Assembly (NCBI GenBank): GCA_018287875.1 | Contig: JAGVVL010000009.1 | Span: 2,480,001-2,544,000, forward strand | DNA: 64,000 bases | Direction of reading: 5' to 3' | Source: Nigrospora sphaerica | Taxonomy: Eukaryota > Ascomycota > Sordariomycetes > Amphisphaeriales > Apiosporaceae | In this document: piece after piece, positions 13,388 to 23,068 of the stretch | How the letters are laid out: every line of letters starts with the position of its first letter | Numbering within the stretch: position 1 is the first letter of the stretch | Translations under genes and position numbers: made by a program | The notes under the pieces: model-generated | Seen by the model: the letters and a program-made list of their open reading frames with translations, nothing else | Databases searched by the model: none | What the model was told of the DNA's origin: nothing

Positions 13388-15467
13388 ATGAGCGCGCAAT
13401 ACGGTGACCGCAACATTCCTTCGTTGGCTCGCGCGGACTCTATGGAGGACAGGCTGCGGTCTTCCACACCAGAGAGGGGCCAATATGGGCAGTCTCCAAG
13501 CGCAATACGCCAAGTACTTCTCGTCTTCATGTGAGCTACTGCCTCCATTCATGGCGCGCCTACGGCTGCTGACGGCCAAGTAGACTTCTCCTCGGACTTC
13601 TCTTCGCCAGTATTGATGCATCAATCGTTTCTACATCGCTCGTATCCATCGCCGTAGACCTCGGCGGCTTCTGGAACGTCCCTTGGGTTGCCCTCTCATA
13701 CCTTCTCTCCTATCTCGGTCCGTCCTCCACCCTAGTGCGGCAGGGGCTCCGTGGCTGAAAGTTCTTAGGTTTTGCCATTGCATTCGCCAAGATGAGCGAT
13801 ATCTACGGTCGTCGGGCGCTCCTCGTTGCGTCTTGGCTTCTTTTCACTGGGTTTTCTCTTGGCTGCGGTTTGGCAAAGAGCATGGGTCAGCTGTAAGTCG
13901 CCCCCTTGTCCTCTGACAAAAATTGTCATGGCTCACCCATACCAATACAAGCATTGCCTGTCGGGTGTTCCAAGGTATCGGTGGCTCGGGCCTGTATAGC
14001 CTGGCACAGATCGGACTTTTCGAGGTTGGCCCTGCCCACAAACCGAGTCTTTTGGGGGCTCTCGTTGGAATGACACTTGCTGTCTCGTTTGTCCTCGGGC
14101 CAGTACTTGGCGGCACCATTTCGCATTTGGTAAGCTGGAGGTGGATTTTCTTCATCAAGTAAGTATCTTGCCTCGCCACTCGCCAATTCGGAGTCAGTTG
14201 TCTAAAGACCTGTACTCAGTATTCCTTGCGGTGCCGTGGCTTTGCTTGGCATTGCCTTTGCTTGGCCCCATCGCCCAGTTCCCAAACTGCAGCTCCTGGA
14301 AGCGATTAAACATATCGACATTGTGGGAAACGTCACCGTTATGACCGCCTCCACGTTGCTCGTTTTCTCCCTTCAACAAGTTGGGTCTTTCAACCTGTCT
14401 TGGAGGAGCCCCATCATCATCGTGACGCTGACAGTTGCGTTGCTCTGCTGGGTGGTGTTTGTCACGTGGGAGCTGTTCATCGGCCTGAAGCGACACACTG
14501 AAGTGCAGGCTATTTTACCCCTGAGGCTGGTAACGACGCGGCCGTACATCGCGGCGGTGATGTAGGTGTTTCAATTCTTGTCTATCCCGAGAGGCTGGCT
14601 AACAAGGACAGCTGTACCCTCTTCACAGGATTCTCCTACCTGGCTATCATCATCATTCTGCCCGAGCGCTTTCAGATCGTCAACAATGATAACGTACTGA
14701 TGGCCGGTATCCACCTCCTCCCAATGCTAGGCGCTTGTGCATTCGGTTCCTTCATGGCAGGCGCTGCATCGGCCAAGAAGAACAATACGGCTATAACACT
14801 GATCGTGGCGACGTGTCTCCAGCTTGTGGGCGTCGGATTGCTGACGACCCTGGCCGATGTAACAACCAACATCCAACCCCAGTACGGCTATCAAGCCATT
14901 TTCGGTCTTGGTGTCGGACTATCCTTTGGAGCTGCTACGATTCTGACTTCAGTACAGTCCCAGCCAGCGGACCTTGCTGTTGCGCAAGGTGCTATCGCGC
15001 AAGCGCGGGTGCTCGGGGGTGCCATTGGCATCGCAGCGTGTAGCATCATCTTCAACTCCGAGGTTGATGCACAGCTTAAAGGCCACTTATCGCCGGCCGA
15101 CTTGGCGACGCTGCGTCAGAACCCGAGTATCAACGACATGTTGTCGCCCGCTCTACAGGGTCTGGTACGGGAAGTTTACGCCGGCGCTTTCACGGCAAAT
15201 ATCCGAATGATGATTTGCATGAGCGCAGTGGCTTTGGTGGCAAGCCTCTTCACTTTCGAGATTCGACCGCCGCCCATGCCTTCGGCGAAGCATAGCACGG
15301 AGCCTACTGTTGCTCCGCTGGGAGCGCACAGTGAGGCAGGAGCCGAGCTCTTCACTTTCGAGAATAGACGACCGCCTAAGAACAAAGAATTCCCGGTCAC
15401 CCCCTTCGGAGCACAAAGCGAAACAGAACTGGATGATGCGGGTAGCCACCGTTCGTCAAGACTGTGA
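13388..15467 (+). CDS. MFS drug/metabolite exporter, DHA-type, about 14 membrane segments
   Basis: Proton-coupled efflux permease of the plasma membrane, of the type often found in toxin and metabolite clusters. Exons 13388-13530, 13584-13717, 13769-13892, 13952-14158, 14220-14561, 14612-15467 give 601 residues with closed phases. Exon 1 encodes a hydrophilic N-terminal tail of about 45 residues. Family signatures are motif A (AKMSDIYGRRALL), the TM4-region RVFQGIGGSGLYSL, and motif C followed by SWRWIFFINIPCG. These fit 14-TM exporters of the Aflt/Tri12/DHA2 kind. The donor of intron 2 (GTCCGT) is weak, but the join restores SYLLSYLGFAIAF. The cytoplasmic tail after the last TM is partly duplicated: the DNA word at 15246-15260 recurs at 15348-15362. 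It lies divergent from the PKS across a long gap, which suggests but does not prove a role in exporting the PKS product. Substrate unknown. Confidence 0.93.
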
Positions 15468-17550
15468 CGGCTAGGCTCTCACGGCAGCGGGTTTGACGGT
15501 AATCGCCACACATGGAGAAATGCCAGATCGGAAAAGGGTGGTGACCGTGGTATGGGTCGACATTTGGCATTGATGTGGTGTTTCTTTACATGAAAAGGAT
15601 GGCACCTTCGTATCCTATCAGGGGGGGGCTACGATGTTGTGCATCACATACCCATTGAAAGCAGACGGCTAGTAGATCGTTTGATGTGCAGGCATAGGTA
15701 CACCTCTTCGGTACCTTGTACCCGAGGGGGTCTCGCACAACAGGTCACTGTAGGGCAGAAGTCGTGGGCAATAGTCGTGGAAGATCATGAATACGCTCGG
15801 TGTGTTTTTGTACCGACCTGTCGGGGGACAGTTTGCGTGTGCCACTGCTGAGGCCTTAGGTACATTGTCCCAATGTGGTACTGACCTGCCCATGGACGGT
15901 CCCGGCCAAGAGGGCCAGGTATGGGGCCTCGGTTGCAGTTTACCATCCATTGCTATGCACAGCGCGGGGCTGCTTCTGTATAAACGAGGTGACGCAGAGC
16001 GAGGGGCCAGCACGATGCGCTGCTGTCTTCCTGGCTTGAATCCACGCCCTTGGCGGTACTGGGAAGCGTAGGACAAATGTTTCCCAATACCCGAAACACT
16101 CTTACTGTTGAAGGGCTCATGGCCAGGAGGAGGTAGCGAACAGGCACGGCTGCGTGGCTTGACGACGGCCATAGGGTATACCCAGCCGGCCTTACTTCTG
16201 GGGTCACTCGGGGCGAGGTGTCTGACACCTGGCTTACGCGACCCTTGAGCTGGTCCAAGACGTTGTGCTGGTGGTGCCTAGACGGAGGGCCCGGGACCGA
16301 GGGTGGTAGCACGTTGGGGATCGGATGCATATTCGAGGTGGCCGCGGTGGAGCCGACGCCGGGATGCTCAGATAGTCATCCATGGCGCCTCGGCTCGCCG
16401 CCGTTCCCACTTCCCCAATTTGTCGCACTGGCGGCCTTGCATCTTTCCCGGTACTCGGTATGCGCTTTTTCTCGGCCCTTTCGACTTGATCCACCTCCTG
16501 GTGGTACGGAGCGCGTGGTGTCCCCCCTGGGCGCTTCCCCCGCCCCTGTCCCCTCCCCCCTAGTTTCCTGTAGCTGGCCGCATGCACCGCCATGGCATGC
16601 GTCACTGTGCGCCTTGTGATGAAGCAGACGCTGGTTTTTCTTTCTCTAGGGGTCCAGGTGGAAGGGATGGGAAAGGGGGTGCAGGCAAGGAGGAGGAGAT
16701 GGGAGAGGCAAAGAGTGGAAGAGCTGTTGATGCTTCCGTCTTGCTGGCCCAGGCCCGGGGTTTACGTCGCATCGGGCAGCGAGCGACCTACGTCATAAGC
16801 CGGCCAGCCAAGCCTGTGCTGACCTTTGATGGGATTACATCCCATCAATGGGATTGACCCCCAAAGTTAAATAGTTTGGTCGCGCTTAGTCTTCCCAACC
16901 TTCCTTGCTTCCATTTCGGTCCGGCTTCCCCCATATTTTCTGCGGTTCGGCGCTCTGGGCGGTCCATGGTACCCATGGGATCCATGGGCGCTCGCAAGCA
17001 CTTGCATCTCGACGGTTGCCTCGGCCAATGTGGCGCTGTATTGGCGCCAGATGATCCCACTCTCCCAAATAGACTCGAACAGACGGTGGTTGTCAACCAG
17101 CAGTAGCGTCGATACATGTCCGTAGTCATAACCACGCACGATGGGTATTCTGTCCTGTCCCCGGGGGGGACACGGCCCGGGGTTCGCGATCCAATCCCCT
17201 CCATCATCTGCTACGCTGCAGGTCAGCCGACATCAGTCTGCCAGTCAGCGTCGAAGGCTGTGTATACCCATGGCCGCATTTGAAGGTAGCCATCACTGGT
17301 ACTCCGTACACCCGCTCTAAACAAACCGACCATGGCGGCCGCCACTGTAGCGTTTCCCTAAACCCCAGTAGCGGCACCACGAAGTCCCGTGTCAGCGGCA
17401 GGCCGGCGGGTCCATGACATGCACCTACGACGAGGCTGAGTTATTGCCTGGGCTCGCTCCTTTTTGCCCTGCCCGAGGGAGAAAGGATGCATCGTGAAGG
17501 ATAATATTCCCTCACCCCCGTGGCCGTTTCACTGGCAGCAAAACGCACAA
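15468..17550. other. Intergenic region, MFS 3' side to LaeA-like gene
   Basis: About 2.1 kb without a supportable gene. It contains a perfect 10-bp inverted repeat with a 3-nt loop at 16826-16848 and three CCATGG units at 9-bp spacing at 16964-16990. Both sit within about 730 bp upstream of the methyltransferase gene and may be promoter elements. The open frames on both strands here show no domain or family resemblance. Confidence 0.6.
16826..16848. promoter_or_regulatory. Perfect 10-bp inverted repeat, possible regulator site
   Basis: TTGATGGGAT, three-base spacer, ATCCCATCAA. Symmetry is perfect over 20 bases. A third copy of the ATGGGATTG half follows at once, downstream of the palindrome. 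It lies about 700 bp upstream of the LaeA-like gene start. A dimeric transcription factor site is possible; the function is inference only. Confidence 0.35.
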
Positions 17551-19316
17551 ATGGCGGAGCAAGGCCAGTCTTCAGAGCCACCGGCCGTAGCGGCGGAATA
17601 CGCGCCTTACGCCTACAGGCCGTTCCCCGCCGCCGAGTCTCCAATGATATCCCCTGGAGGCATTCCGGCCCCGATGGCCGATGTGAGCCACTCAGCTCTG
17701 CGCGTGATCGAGGGTGCCGAGGGCTGAAATTAGGCAGGAATCCGACGACCTGATGGACTCGGACATGCAAGGCGACTTCGATACAAGCGACAACGATTCG
17801 GCGATAGAGATGGGAAGCTACAGGTGAGAGGGAGCATGCGCCCTGCGCCTCAGCTATCAGTGCTTCTGATGACGGGTTGCCCAATAGGAGCTCAACGTAC
17901 TCCATCACTTCGAGCGTGGCCGAGCGCCTCGAGGAAAATGGCAGGACCTACCACTCGTACAAAGGGGGCAAATACATGCTACCCAACGACGAAGCAGAAC
18001 TTAACAGGCTCGGTCAGTCTTCCGTGTACTCGGATCGCGCCGGTCGGAGACGCTCATCCGCAGCAGATATCCAACACAAGATGTGGGAAATTACCCTTGA
18101 CGACAGACTGCACCTAGCCCCGGTGGGACCGGCGCCGCAGCGGGTGCTCGACATCGCGACGGGTTCGGGCGTGTGGGCCATGGATTTCGGTAATCCTTCT
18201 CGAGAGACCTACAGAGGCCGGGCCCGAGTCGCGCGGCTGGCGATGGCTGACAGTTTTTTCAGCTGTGGCATATCCGTCGGCAGTGGTAACCGGCACCGAC
18301 TTGTCGGCTATCCAGCCCGAGTAGTAAGTTACGCAATCACGACGGGAGCTGCCTGGGGGGGCGTGAGCCTCGGGAGAGCGCTAACATGCTGCGAGTGTTC
18401 CTCAAAACTGCGAGTTCCAGATAGACGACGCCGAGGACGAGTGGCTCTTCTCGCACCCCTTTGACTATATCCACGGCCGCGCGTGCGCAACGTGTTTCAA
18501 AGAGCCCAAGGAGATATTTCGGAAAGCCTTCGACGCCCTAAATCCAGGAGGGTACTTGGAGATGTAAGCGATGACGCGGGCGCCCGGTTGGTGTCGAAGA
18601 TGTTCGGTTGTGCCCGGAGAGACCGCCGTCGCCCCCTCTCCGCACGCAACGCCCGAGGTTCCCTCCCGACCATGCACTTACTGACCCCGAACCAACGCTT
18701 CACAGGCAGGACTTGAATCTCCAGACGTCAGAGGACGGTAGCATCGATGGAACGCGGCTAGCCTTTATCCAGGAGCAGATCCACGGCGCGCTCGCCTCGA
18801 CAGGCATGAGGTGGGATAACGTGCCTCGGTACAAAGAGTGGATGGAGGAGGTGGGATTCGAAAACGTCACCGAGACCGTGCTCCGGTGGCCAAGCAACCC
18901 CTACTGGCCGGTGGACGAAAAGGAGAGGACACTCGGCAGTAGGTGTTGGTGCTCTCCGAACGTGCAGCATCCCGTTCCTGACATGCGGGCAGTGTGGTTC
19001 ATGGCACAGGTCGCGACGGGTCTCCTCGAGAGCGTCACTACTCGCATTTTTAGTACGTCCTCCCCGAACCCCATCTCGAGCCCGAGACTTTTCGGCCACT
19101 GACGCTGCTGGTTACAGTGACCAAGCTGGGGTGGACCAAGACAGAACTGGACGAGTTCGTGGAGAGAACGAAAGAGGAACTGAAGGACCCCAAGATCCGC
19201 GCTTACTCGCCAGTGTGGGTTTGGTTCCCGCCCAGATTCTTTGTGTGCCCCCTGCCCGTGCTGACGACCAGTCCAGACACATAGTTTATGGCCGCAAGCC
19301 TGTCTCGACCCAGTGA
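17551..19316 (+). CDS. LaeA-like SAM-dependent methyltransferase, nine exons
   Basis: Class I SAM-dependent methyltransferase of the fungal LaeA/LaeA-like (methyltransf_23) group; members are either global regulators of secondary metabolism or cluster enzymes. Exons 17551-17682, 17738-17823, 17888-18189, 18263-18323, 18396-18563, 18706-18938, 18993-19052, 19118-19212, 19272-19316 give 393 residues; every phase closes. Family landmarks in order: YHSYKGGKYMLPNDEAELNR, QHKMWEITLDDRLHLAP, SAM motif I VLDIATGSGVWAMDFA, TGTDLSAIQPEYVPQNCEF, DDAEDEW, DYIHGR, LNPGGYLEMQDL and the terminal HIVYGRKP. The first about 70 residues are low-complexity and acidic/serine-rich, as is usual. An in-frame ATG at 17464 could add 29 residues. 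Acceptors GCGAG (intron 4) and CCAG with a very near branch (intron 8) were chosen because they restore conserved sequence. Its substrate cannot be told from sequence. Confidence 0.9.
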
Positions 19317-19923
19317 TACTGGCACGTCGGCCCTTGCCAAGGGCCTTTCGCTATCAGACGAATTGACGCTGGTTCACCCCAGGTCGGAGGATAGCATATC
19401 CCATGGCTGAAGAAGTACGCGGAGGACGCTTTGCTTTAGTGAGTACTTGGAGAGAACCGGTGGATTCCATACAAAGGTGGGAACTGGGCAGCCTCGGCAG
19501 AAGATGTACGTACGTGCGACTTTCGGATTATTCACCCGGCAGCGTCGTGGGTGCATGTCGGGCAGTTCATGTCGACATAATTCTCCCCTCCCCCAGCACA
19601 TCAGGGGTTGATTTTATCACATTGGCCCAACTGAGAGGTCATCTTCGGTTGTGAGTCCGCCTGGGAACGTATCCGGTTATCCAATTTTCACGAGCTTTGG
19701 CCCATTCGTCCAAGTCAGCCATACAACGTAGAACAGGCGACGCTAAAGGACCAGGGTGGGACGCCAACGCATCAAAGGAATGGGAGGCGGCGCAGGGGGG
19801 AGATGCGGTTTTCGTGTAGTAGTGGTTGATTACCAACCTCCATACCTATCTTTGTATGACGACAAACATTCACACGTACGGACCCTCGCGTAGATAAAAG
19901 TGCCCTCCCAGGATCGGCGACGC
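19317..19923. other. Intergenic, nothing recognised
   Basis: About 600 bp between two rightward genes. It probably carries the 3' UTR of the methyltransferase and the promoter of the SRPBCC gene. No motif stood out. Confidence 0.6.
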
Positions 19924-20755
19924 ATGCATCCTTCCGCCCGAACAGCCAGCCCTACAGAGATGCCATCCCACCAAGAACCGGCCTTTGCGGCGACGCCGCG
20001 GGCCACGCCGAGTTACGGGGAGGGCGGCTGGGCGACGGCCGTCTACTCCACCACCATCGCGGCCCCGCCGGCGACGTGTCTCGAGGTGGTGCTGGACCCG
20101 GCCAGCTACGGGGACTGGAACCGGTGGATCCCGCGCGTCGGGGTCGACGCGCCGGCGCCGGCATCGGCGGCGACGGCAGTGCCCCCGGCGCTCGCGCCCT
20201 TCGTCGCGGCCAAGACGGCGGGGGCACAGCAGCCGCCACCGCCGCTGCTGCTGCCAGGCGCCCGCTTCCACTTCGAAGTGCACATGGACCCCGACAGTGC
20301 GGCGTCGCGGCGGACCGACCTCGAGCTGACGCTGCTCGAGGCCTTTGAGAGCGACGACGGCCGGCCCGGGCTGCGCGTCGCCTGGAAGACGCTCGGTGGC
20401 GCGGTGAGTCCCCAGTCCCCTTCTGTCCGTGACAGTTCCTCTCCGTCCTGGCCACCGATCGTACGGGGAAACCATGGCCTCTACGGACACCCACCCCCCC
20501 TCTCTTGGGATATAAAAAATGCCCTACTGACCCCGGGGCACGCGGGCGCAGTGGTACCTCCGGGCCGAGCGCGTACAAGAGTTTGTCGAAGACGGCGCCG
20601 GCGGCTGCCAATACTCCAACTACGAGACCTTCTACGGCTTCATGGCCTGGGTTGTCAAGACAAGCCTGGTCGCCGGGCCGCTGCAGAACGGCCTCGGCCT
20701 GTGGATGAAGGGGCTGAAGACGGAGGCAGAGGCGAGGGCCAAGTCGGCACGGTAG
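19924..20755 (+). CDS. SRPBCC / polyketide cyclase-like (START-fold) protein
   Basis: Small helix-grip-fold protein that would bind a hydrophobic ligand. Exons 19924-20403 and 20552-20755 (intron 148 nt, GTGAGT donor, GCGCAG acceptor) give 227 residues. Features: VYSTTIAAPPATCLEVVLDPASYGDWNRW near residues 40-60, typical of the first strand and helix of the SRPBCC family, then FHFEVHMDP, TDLELTLLEAF and LRVAWKT, and after the intron WYLRAERVQEF and SNYETFYGFMAWVVK, ending with the long C-terminal helix. An alanine/proline-rich loop (about residues 77-110) is longer than usual. An alternative ATG lies 12 codons downstream (19960). Ligand and reaction are unknown. It lies 0.6 kb from the LaeA-like gene on the same strand, so a role in the polyketide locus is possible but unproven; related proteins also occur outside clusters. 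Confidence 0.82.
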
Positions 20756-21413
20756 AGGACAGGCAGATCACCCTCGCTCGAGCCGTTACATGGAAGGCGG
20801 AGGAGGTTCGAGATGGCGCGTTTTTTACCTACCTACTGAAGCACGTATGCGCTTTGCAGCCCCTACTATGGTCCACTACCTAAGTACTTCTTCACTACTT
20901 CAAGCGTTTCCAAATTGTCACCGAGACTTGACGGTTACGTGGGACCTAAGTGACTAAGTAGCTACCCAACTACAAAGATTCCATACCTACCAATATACTT
21001 CAATATCGTACCCTCGTGAGTGGAATAAGAGGTGGTGTGGGTTAATGCAAGCAGATGCGGCCATGAACTAACCGCTATTCCATACTTTCTTTACCCCACC
21101 ATCTTCGGCAATTCTCTTCTGATTTCCTCCATTCATGTGCGCGCTCTTTCTTTCTCTCTCTCCCCCTTCCGCCGACGGGATCCCCCAAATAATCTCGACC
21201 TCGGTCCGAATAACCGTAAAGGCTCCAGCCGCCTTGAATACCTCATTCGCCACCAACGCGTCGTTTTCTTAGTCGTGTGTGCAACCGCGCTACTTCCGTG
21301 AACCTCACCCGGTCGCCCCGCATCCTTCGGACCTAGTTTCGCCTCTCCCCATCGTCGCTCTCAGTTTTATAAGTGACCCAGAAATCCGGGCCAGCCGGAG
21401 CGCAGCCGCCGCC
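20756..21413. other. Intergenic, promoter of the RraA-like gene
   Basis: About 660 bp. It contains AT-rich TAAGTACTT/CCTAAGT-type motifs at 20880-21000 and a pyrimidine-rich stretch at 21120-21180 ahead of the next start codon. No gene found. Confidence 0.6.
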
Positions 21414-22311
21414 ATGAACCCGGAGTCCATCGTCGAGGCCCTGCAAGCCTACACCACGTACGCCCACGGCCCCTGGGAACATGTTCCCTTCCCTACCTCC
21501 CCCTTGTTGCGGGGCAGATATCAGCTGGCCAGCGGCTCATGTTCTCGCCCAGGTGCGACGTGTCCGACGCCCTCTGTAAGCTCGGCCACCGTAGCGGGGG
21601 TTTCCTCCCTGGCCTCACCATGTGGTCGCCGCAGCGCCAGGACGGCCCCACCAAGATTGTCGGCCCGGCCTACACGGTCCGGTACGCGCCGCTGGACGAC
21701 CCGACGCCCAAGCACCCGACGCACTACGTGAGTGAACCCTCCCCTCTCCCCTTAACCCCAAAGAAACGGTTGACTGAGGCCCTCCGTCCGCCCCACCCCG
21801 GTTTCCCCCGACGCAGATCGACTCGGTGCCGGCCGGCGCCGTCGTCTTCATCTCGTGCCCGGCGGGGGTCCCCAACGCCGTGTACGGCGGGCTCATGTCG
21901 ACGCGGGCGCGGGCGCGGCGCGCCGCGGGCGCTGTCGTTGACGGCCGCTTCCGCGACGTACAGGAGCAGCGCGCGCTGGGCTTCCCCGTCTTCGCGCGCG
22001 GTCTGGGCACCGCGCCGCCCGCCCCGCGCCTCAAGGTCGTCGGCGTCGACGTGCCCGTGCGGCTGAGCGAGCCGCCGCCGCCGTCGGCGCTCTCCGGCGG
22101 CGGCGGCGACGGCCACGACGACGACGAATTCGAGATCCGCCCCGGTGACTACCTCGTCGCCGACGCCAACGGCGTCGTCCGCCTCCCCGCCGGCCTCGCC
22201 GAGCGCGCCCTGCCCCTCATGCGGGCGCAGGTCGAGGCCGACGAGAAGATGGCGGCCGCCATCGCCGACGAGGGCATGAGCTTCAGCGAGGCGAGCAAGA
22301 AGTTCCGGTAG
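21414..22311 (+). CDS. RraA-fold / 4-hydroxy-4-methyl-2-oxoglutarate aldolase-like protein
   Basis: Member of the RraA/DlpA superfamily (class II, metal-dependent pyruvate aldolases and demethylmenaquinone-methyltransferase-like proteins). Exons 21414-21457, 21553-21727, 21817-22311 give 237 residues. Landmarks: CDVSDALCKLG after the first intron, GPAYTVRY, IDSVPAGAVVFIS, AVYGGLMSTRARARRAAGAVV and the DGRFRD motif, whose Arg-Asp pair is the family's substrate- and metal-binding signature, then RPGDYLVADANGVVRLP. A glycine/aspartate-rich insertion (SGGGGDGHDDDEFE) lies before the last domain part. The likely activity is retro-aldol cleavage of a 4-hydroxy-2-oxo acid, giving pyruvate. The gene is convergent with the DABB gene, with only 330 bp between stop codons. 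Confidence 0.85.
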
Positions 22312-22641
22312 CGAGGGCGGAAACGCCCCCACGGTGGCCGCGGGCAGCGCGTCCCGGCAGGAACTCGTGTGTACGTACGTAGCTTAGGCACGGGCGCGAG
22401 AGCAGAAGGGAGGCGGACGTGTAGTGTGGATGGGGTTTTCGTGTTTTAAGGATCTACCCATCAGGAGTGTCTCGACCGTTGTCGGCTGGTGAAGACTGCG
22501 AGCCGCGGAACCGAACGCCGGCTTTCCCCATCTAGCAAACCCACTGGCACCCAAACGCACAACCTTTTCTCTTCCCGAACGCTGACTACTTTCTTGCCTC
22601 CTCCCTGCCGTCGCGGATGTTTGCCATCCTGGGCCGCCGGC
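22312..22641. other. Convergent 3' intergenic region
   Basis: 330 bp between the stops of the RraA-like gene (plus) and DABB gene (minus). It should hold both polyadenylation regions. Nothing else is seen. Confidence 0.6.
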
Positions 22642-23068
22642 CTACAGGGTCGCCGCGGCCTCGTAGTAGACGGTCAGGACGCCGGCCGGGCCGCCCTCGA
22701 TGCCGTAGTTCTTGGCGACGTTCTTGAGGGCGGCGTGGGCCTCGCACTGCCCGTCGTAGTAGCGCATGTCGTCGAGGCTGGCGAACTCGGTCTTGCTCAC
22801 GACGGTCCAGCCCTGCGACCGCGGGTCGTCCAGGGTCAGTCCCGTGCTCATGGCCTGAATGTAGGGCTTGCCGTCCTGCAACGCGCCGCGTCGTGTGAGC
22901 ACCAGTGAGGGCCACGGCAAGGAAGGGGGGAAGGCTCGGGAGATGCCCGGGCGGGTGTTCGCATACCTTCTTCTGGTCCCGGCCCAGCGTCTTGTAGGCC
23001 TCGACCAGCTTGCGCTGGTTCTCGGGGTCCGGGATCTTGAACATGGTCACGCGGTGAATGGGCGCCAT
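22642..23068 (-). CDS. Stress-responsive dimeric alpha/beta barrel (DABB) protein
   Basis: Exons 23068-22967 and 22875-22642, intron 91 nt; 111 residues, the usual length for a single-domain DABB protein. It starts MAPIHRVTMFKIPDPENQRKL, and after the intron continues DGKPYIQAM, DPRSQGWTVVSKTEFASLDD and MRYYDGQCEAHAALKNVA. The Tyr and His in that last helix correspond in position to residues conserved in the family. Most fungal members are of unknown function and stress-associated. The plant olivetolic acid cyclase, which closes a polyketide ring, has this same fold. The gene is transcribed toward the RraA-like gene, about 15 kb from the PKS start. Confidence 0.88.

Noticed and set aside
19952..20611. 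Antisense open frame over the SRPBCC gene
   Set aside because: Arg/Ala/Gly-rich translation caused by GC-rich third positions; it also spans the intron of the sense gene.
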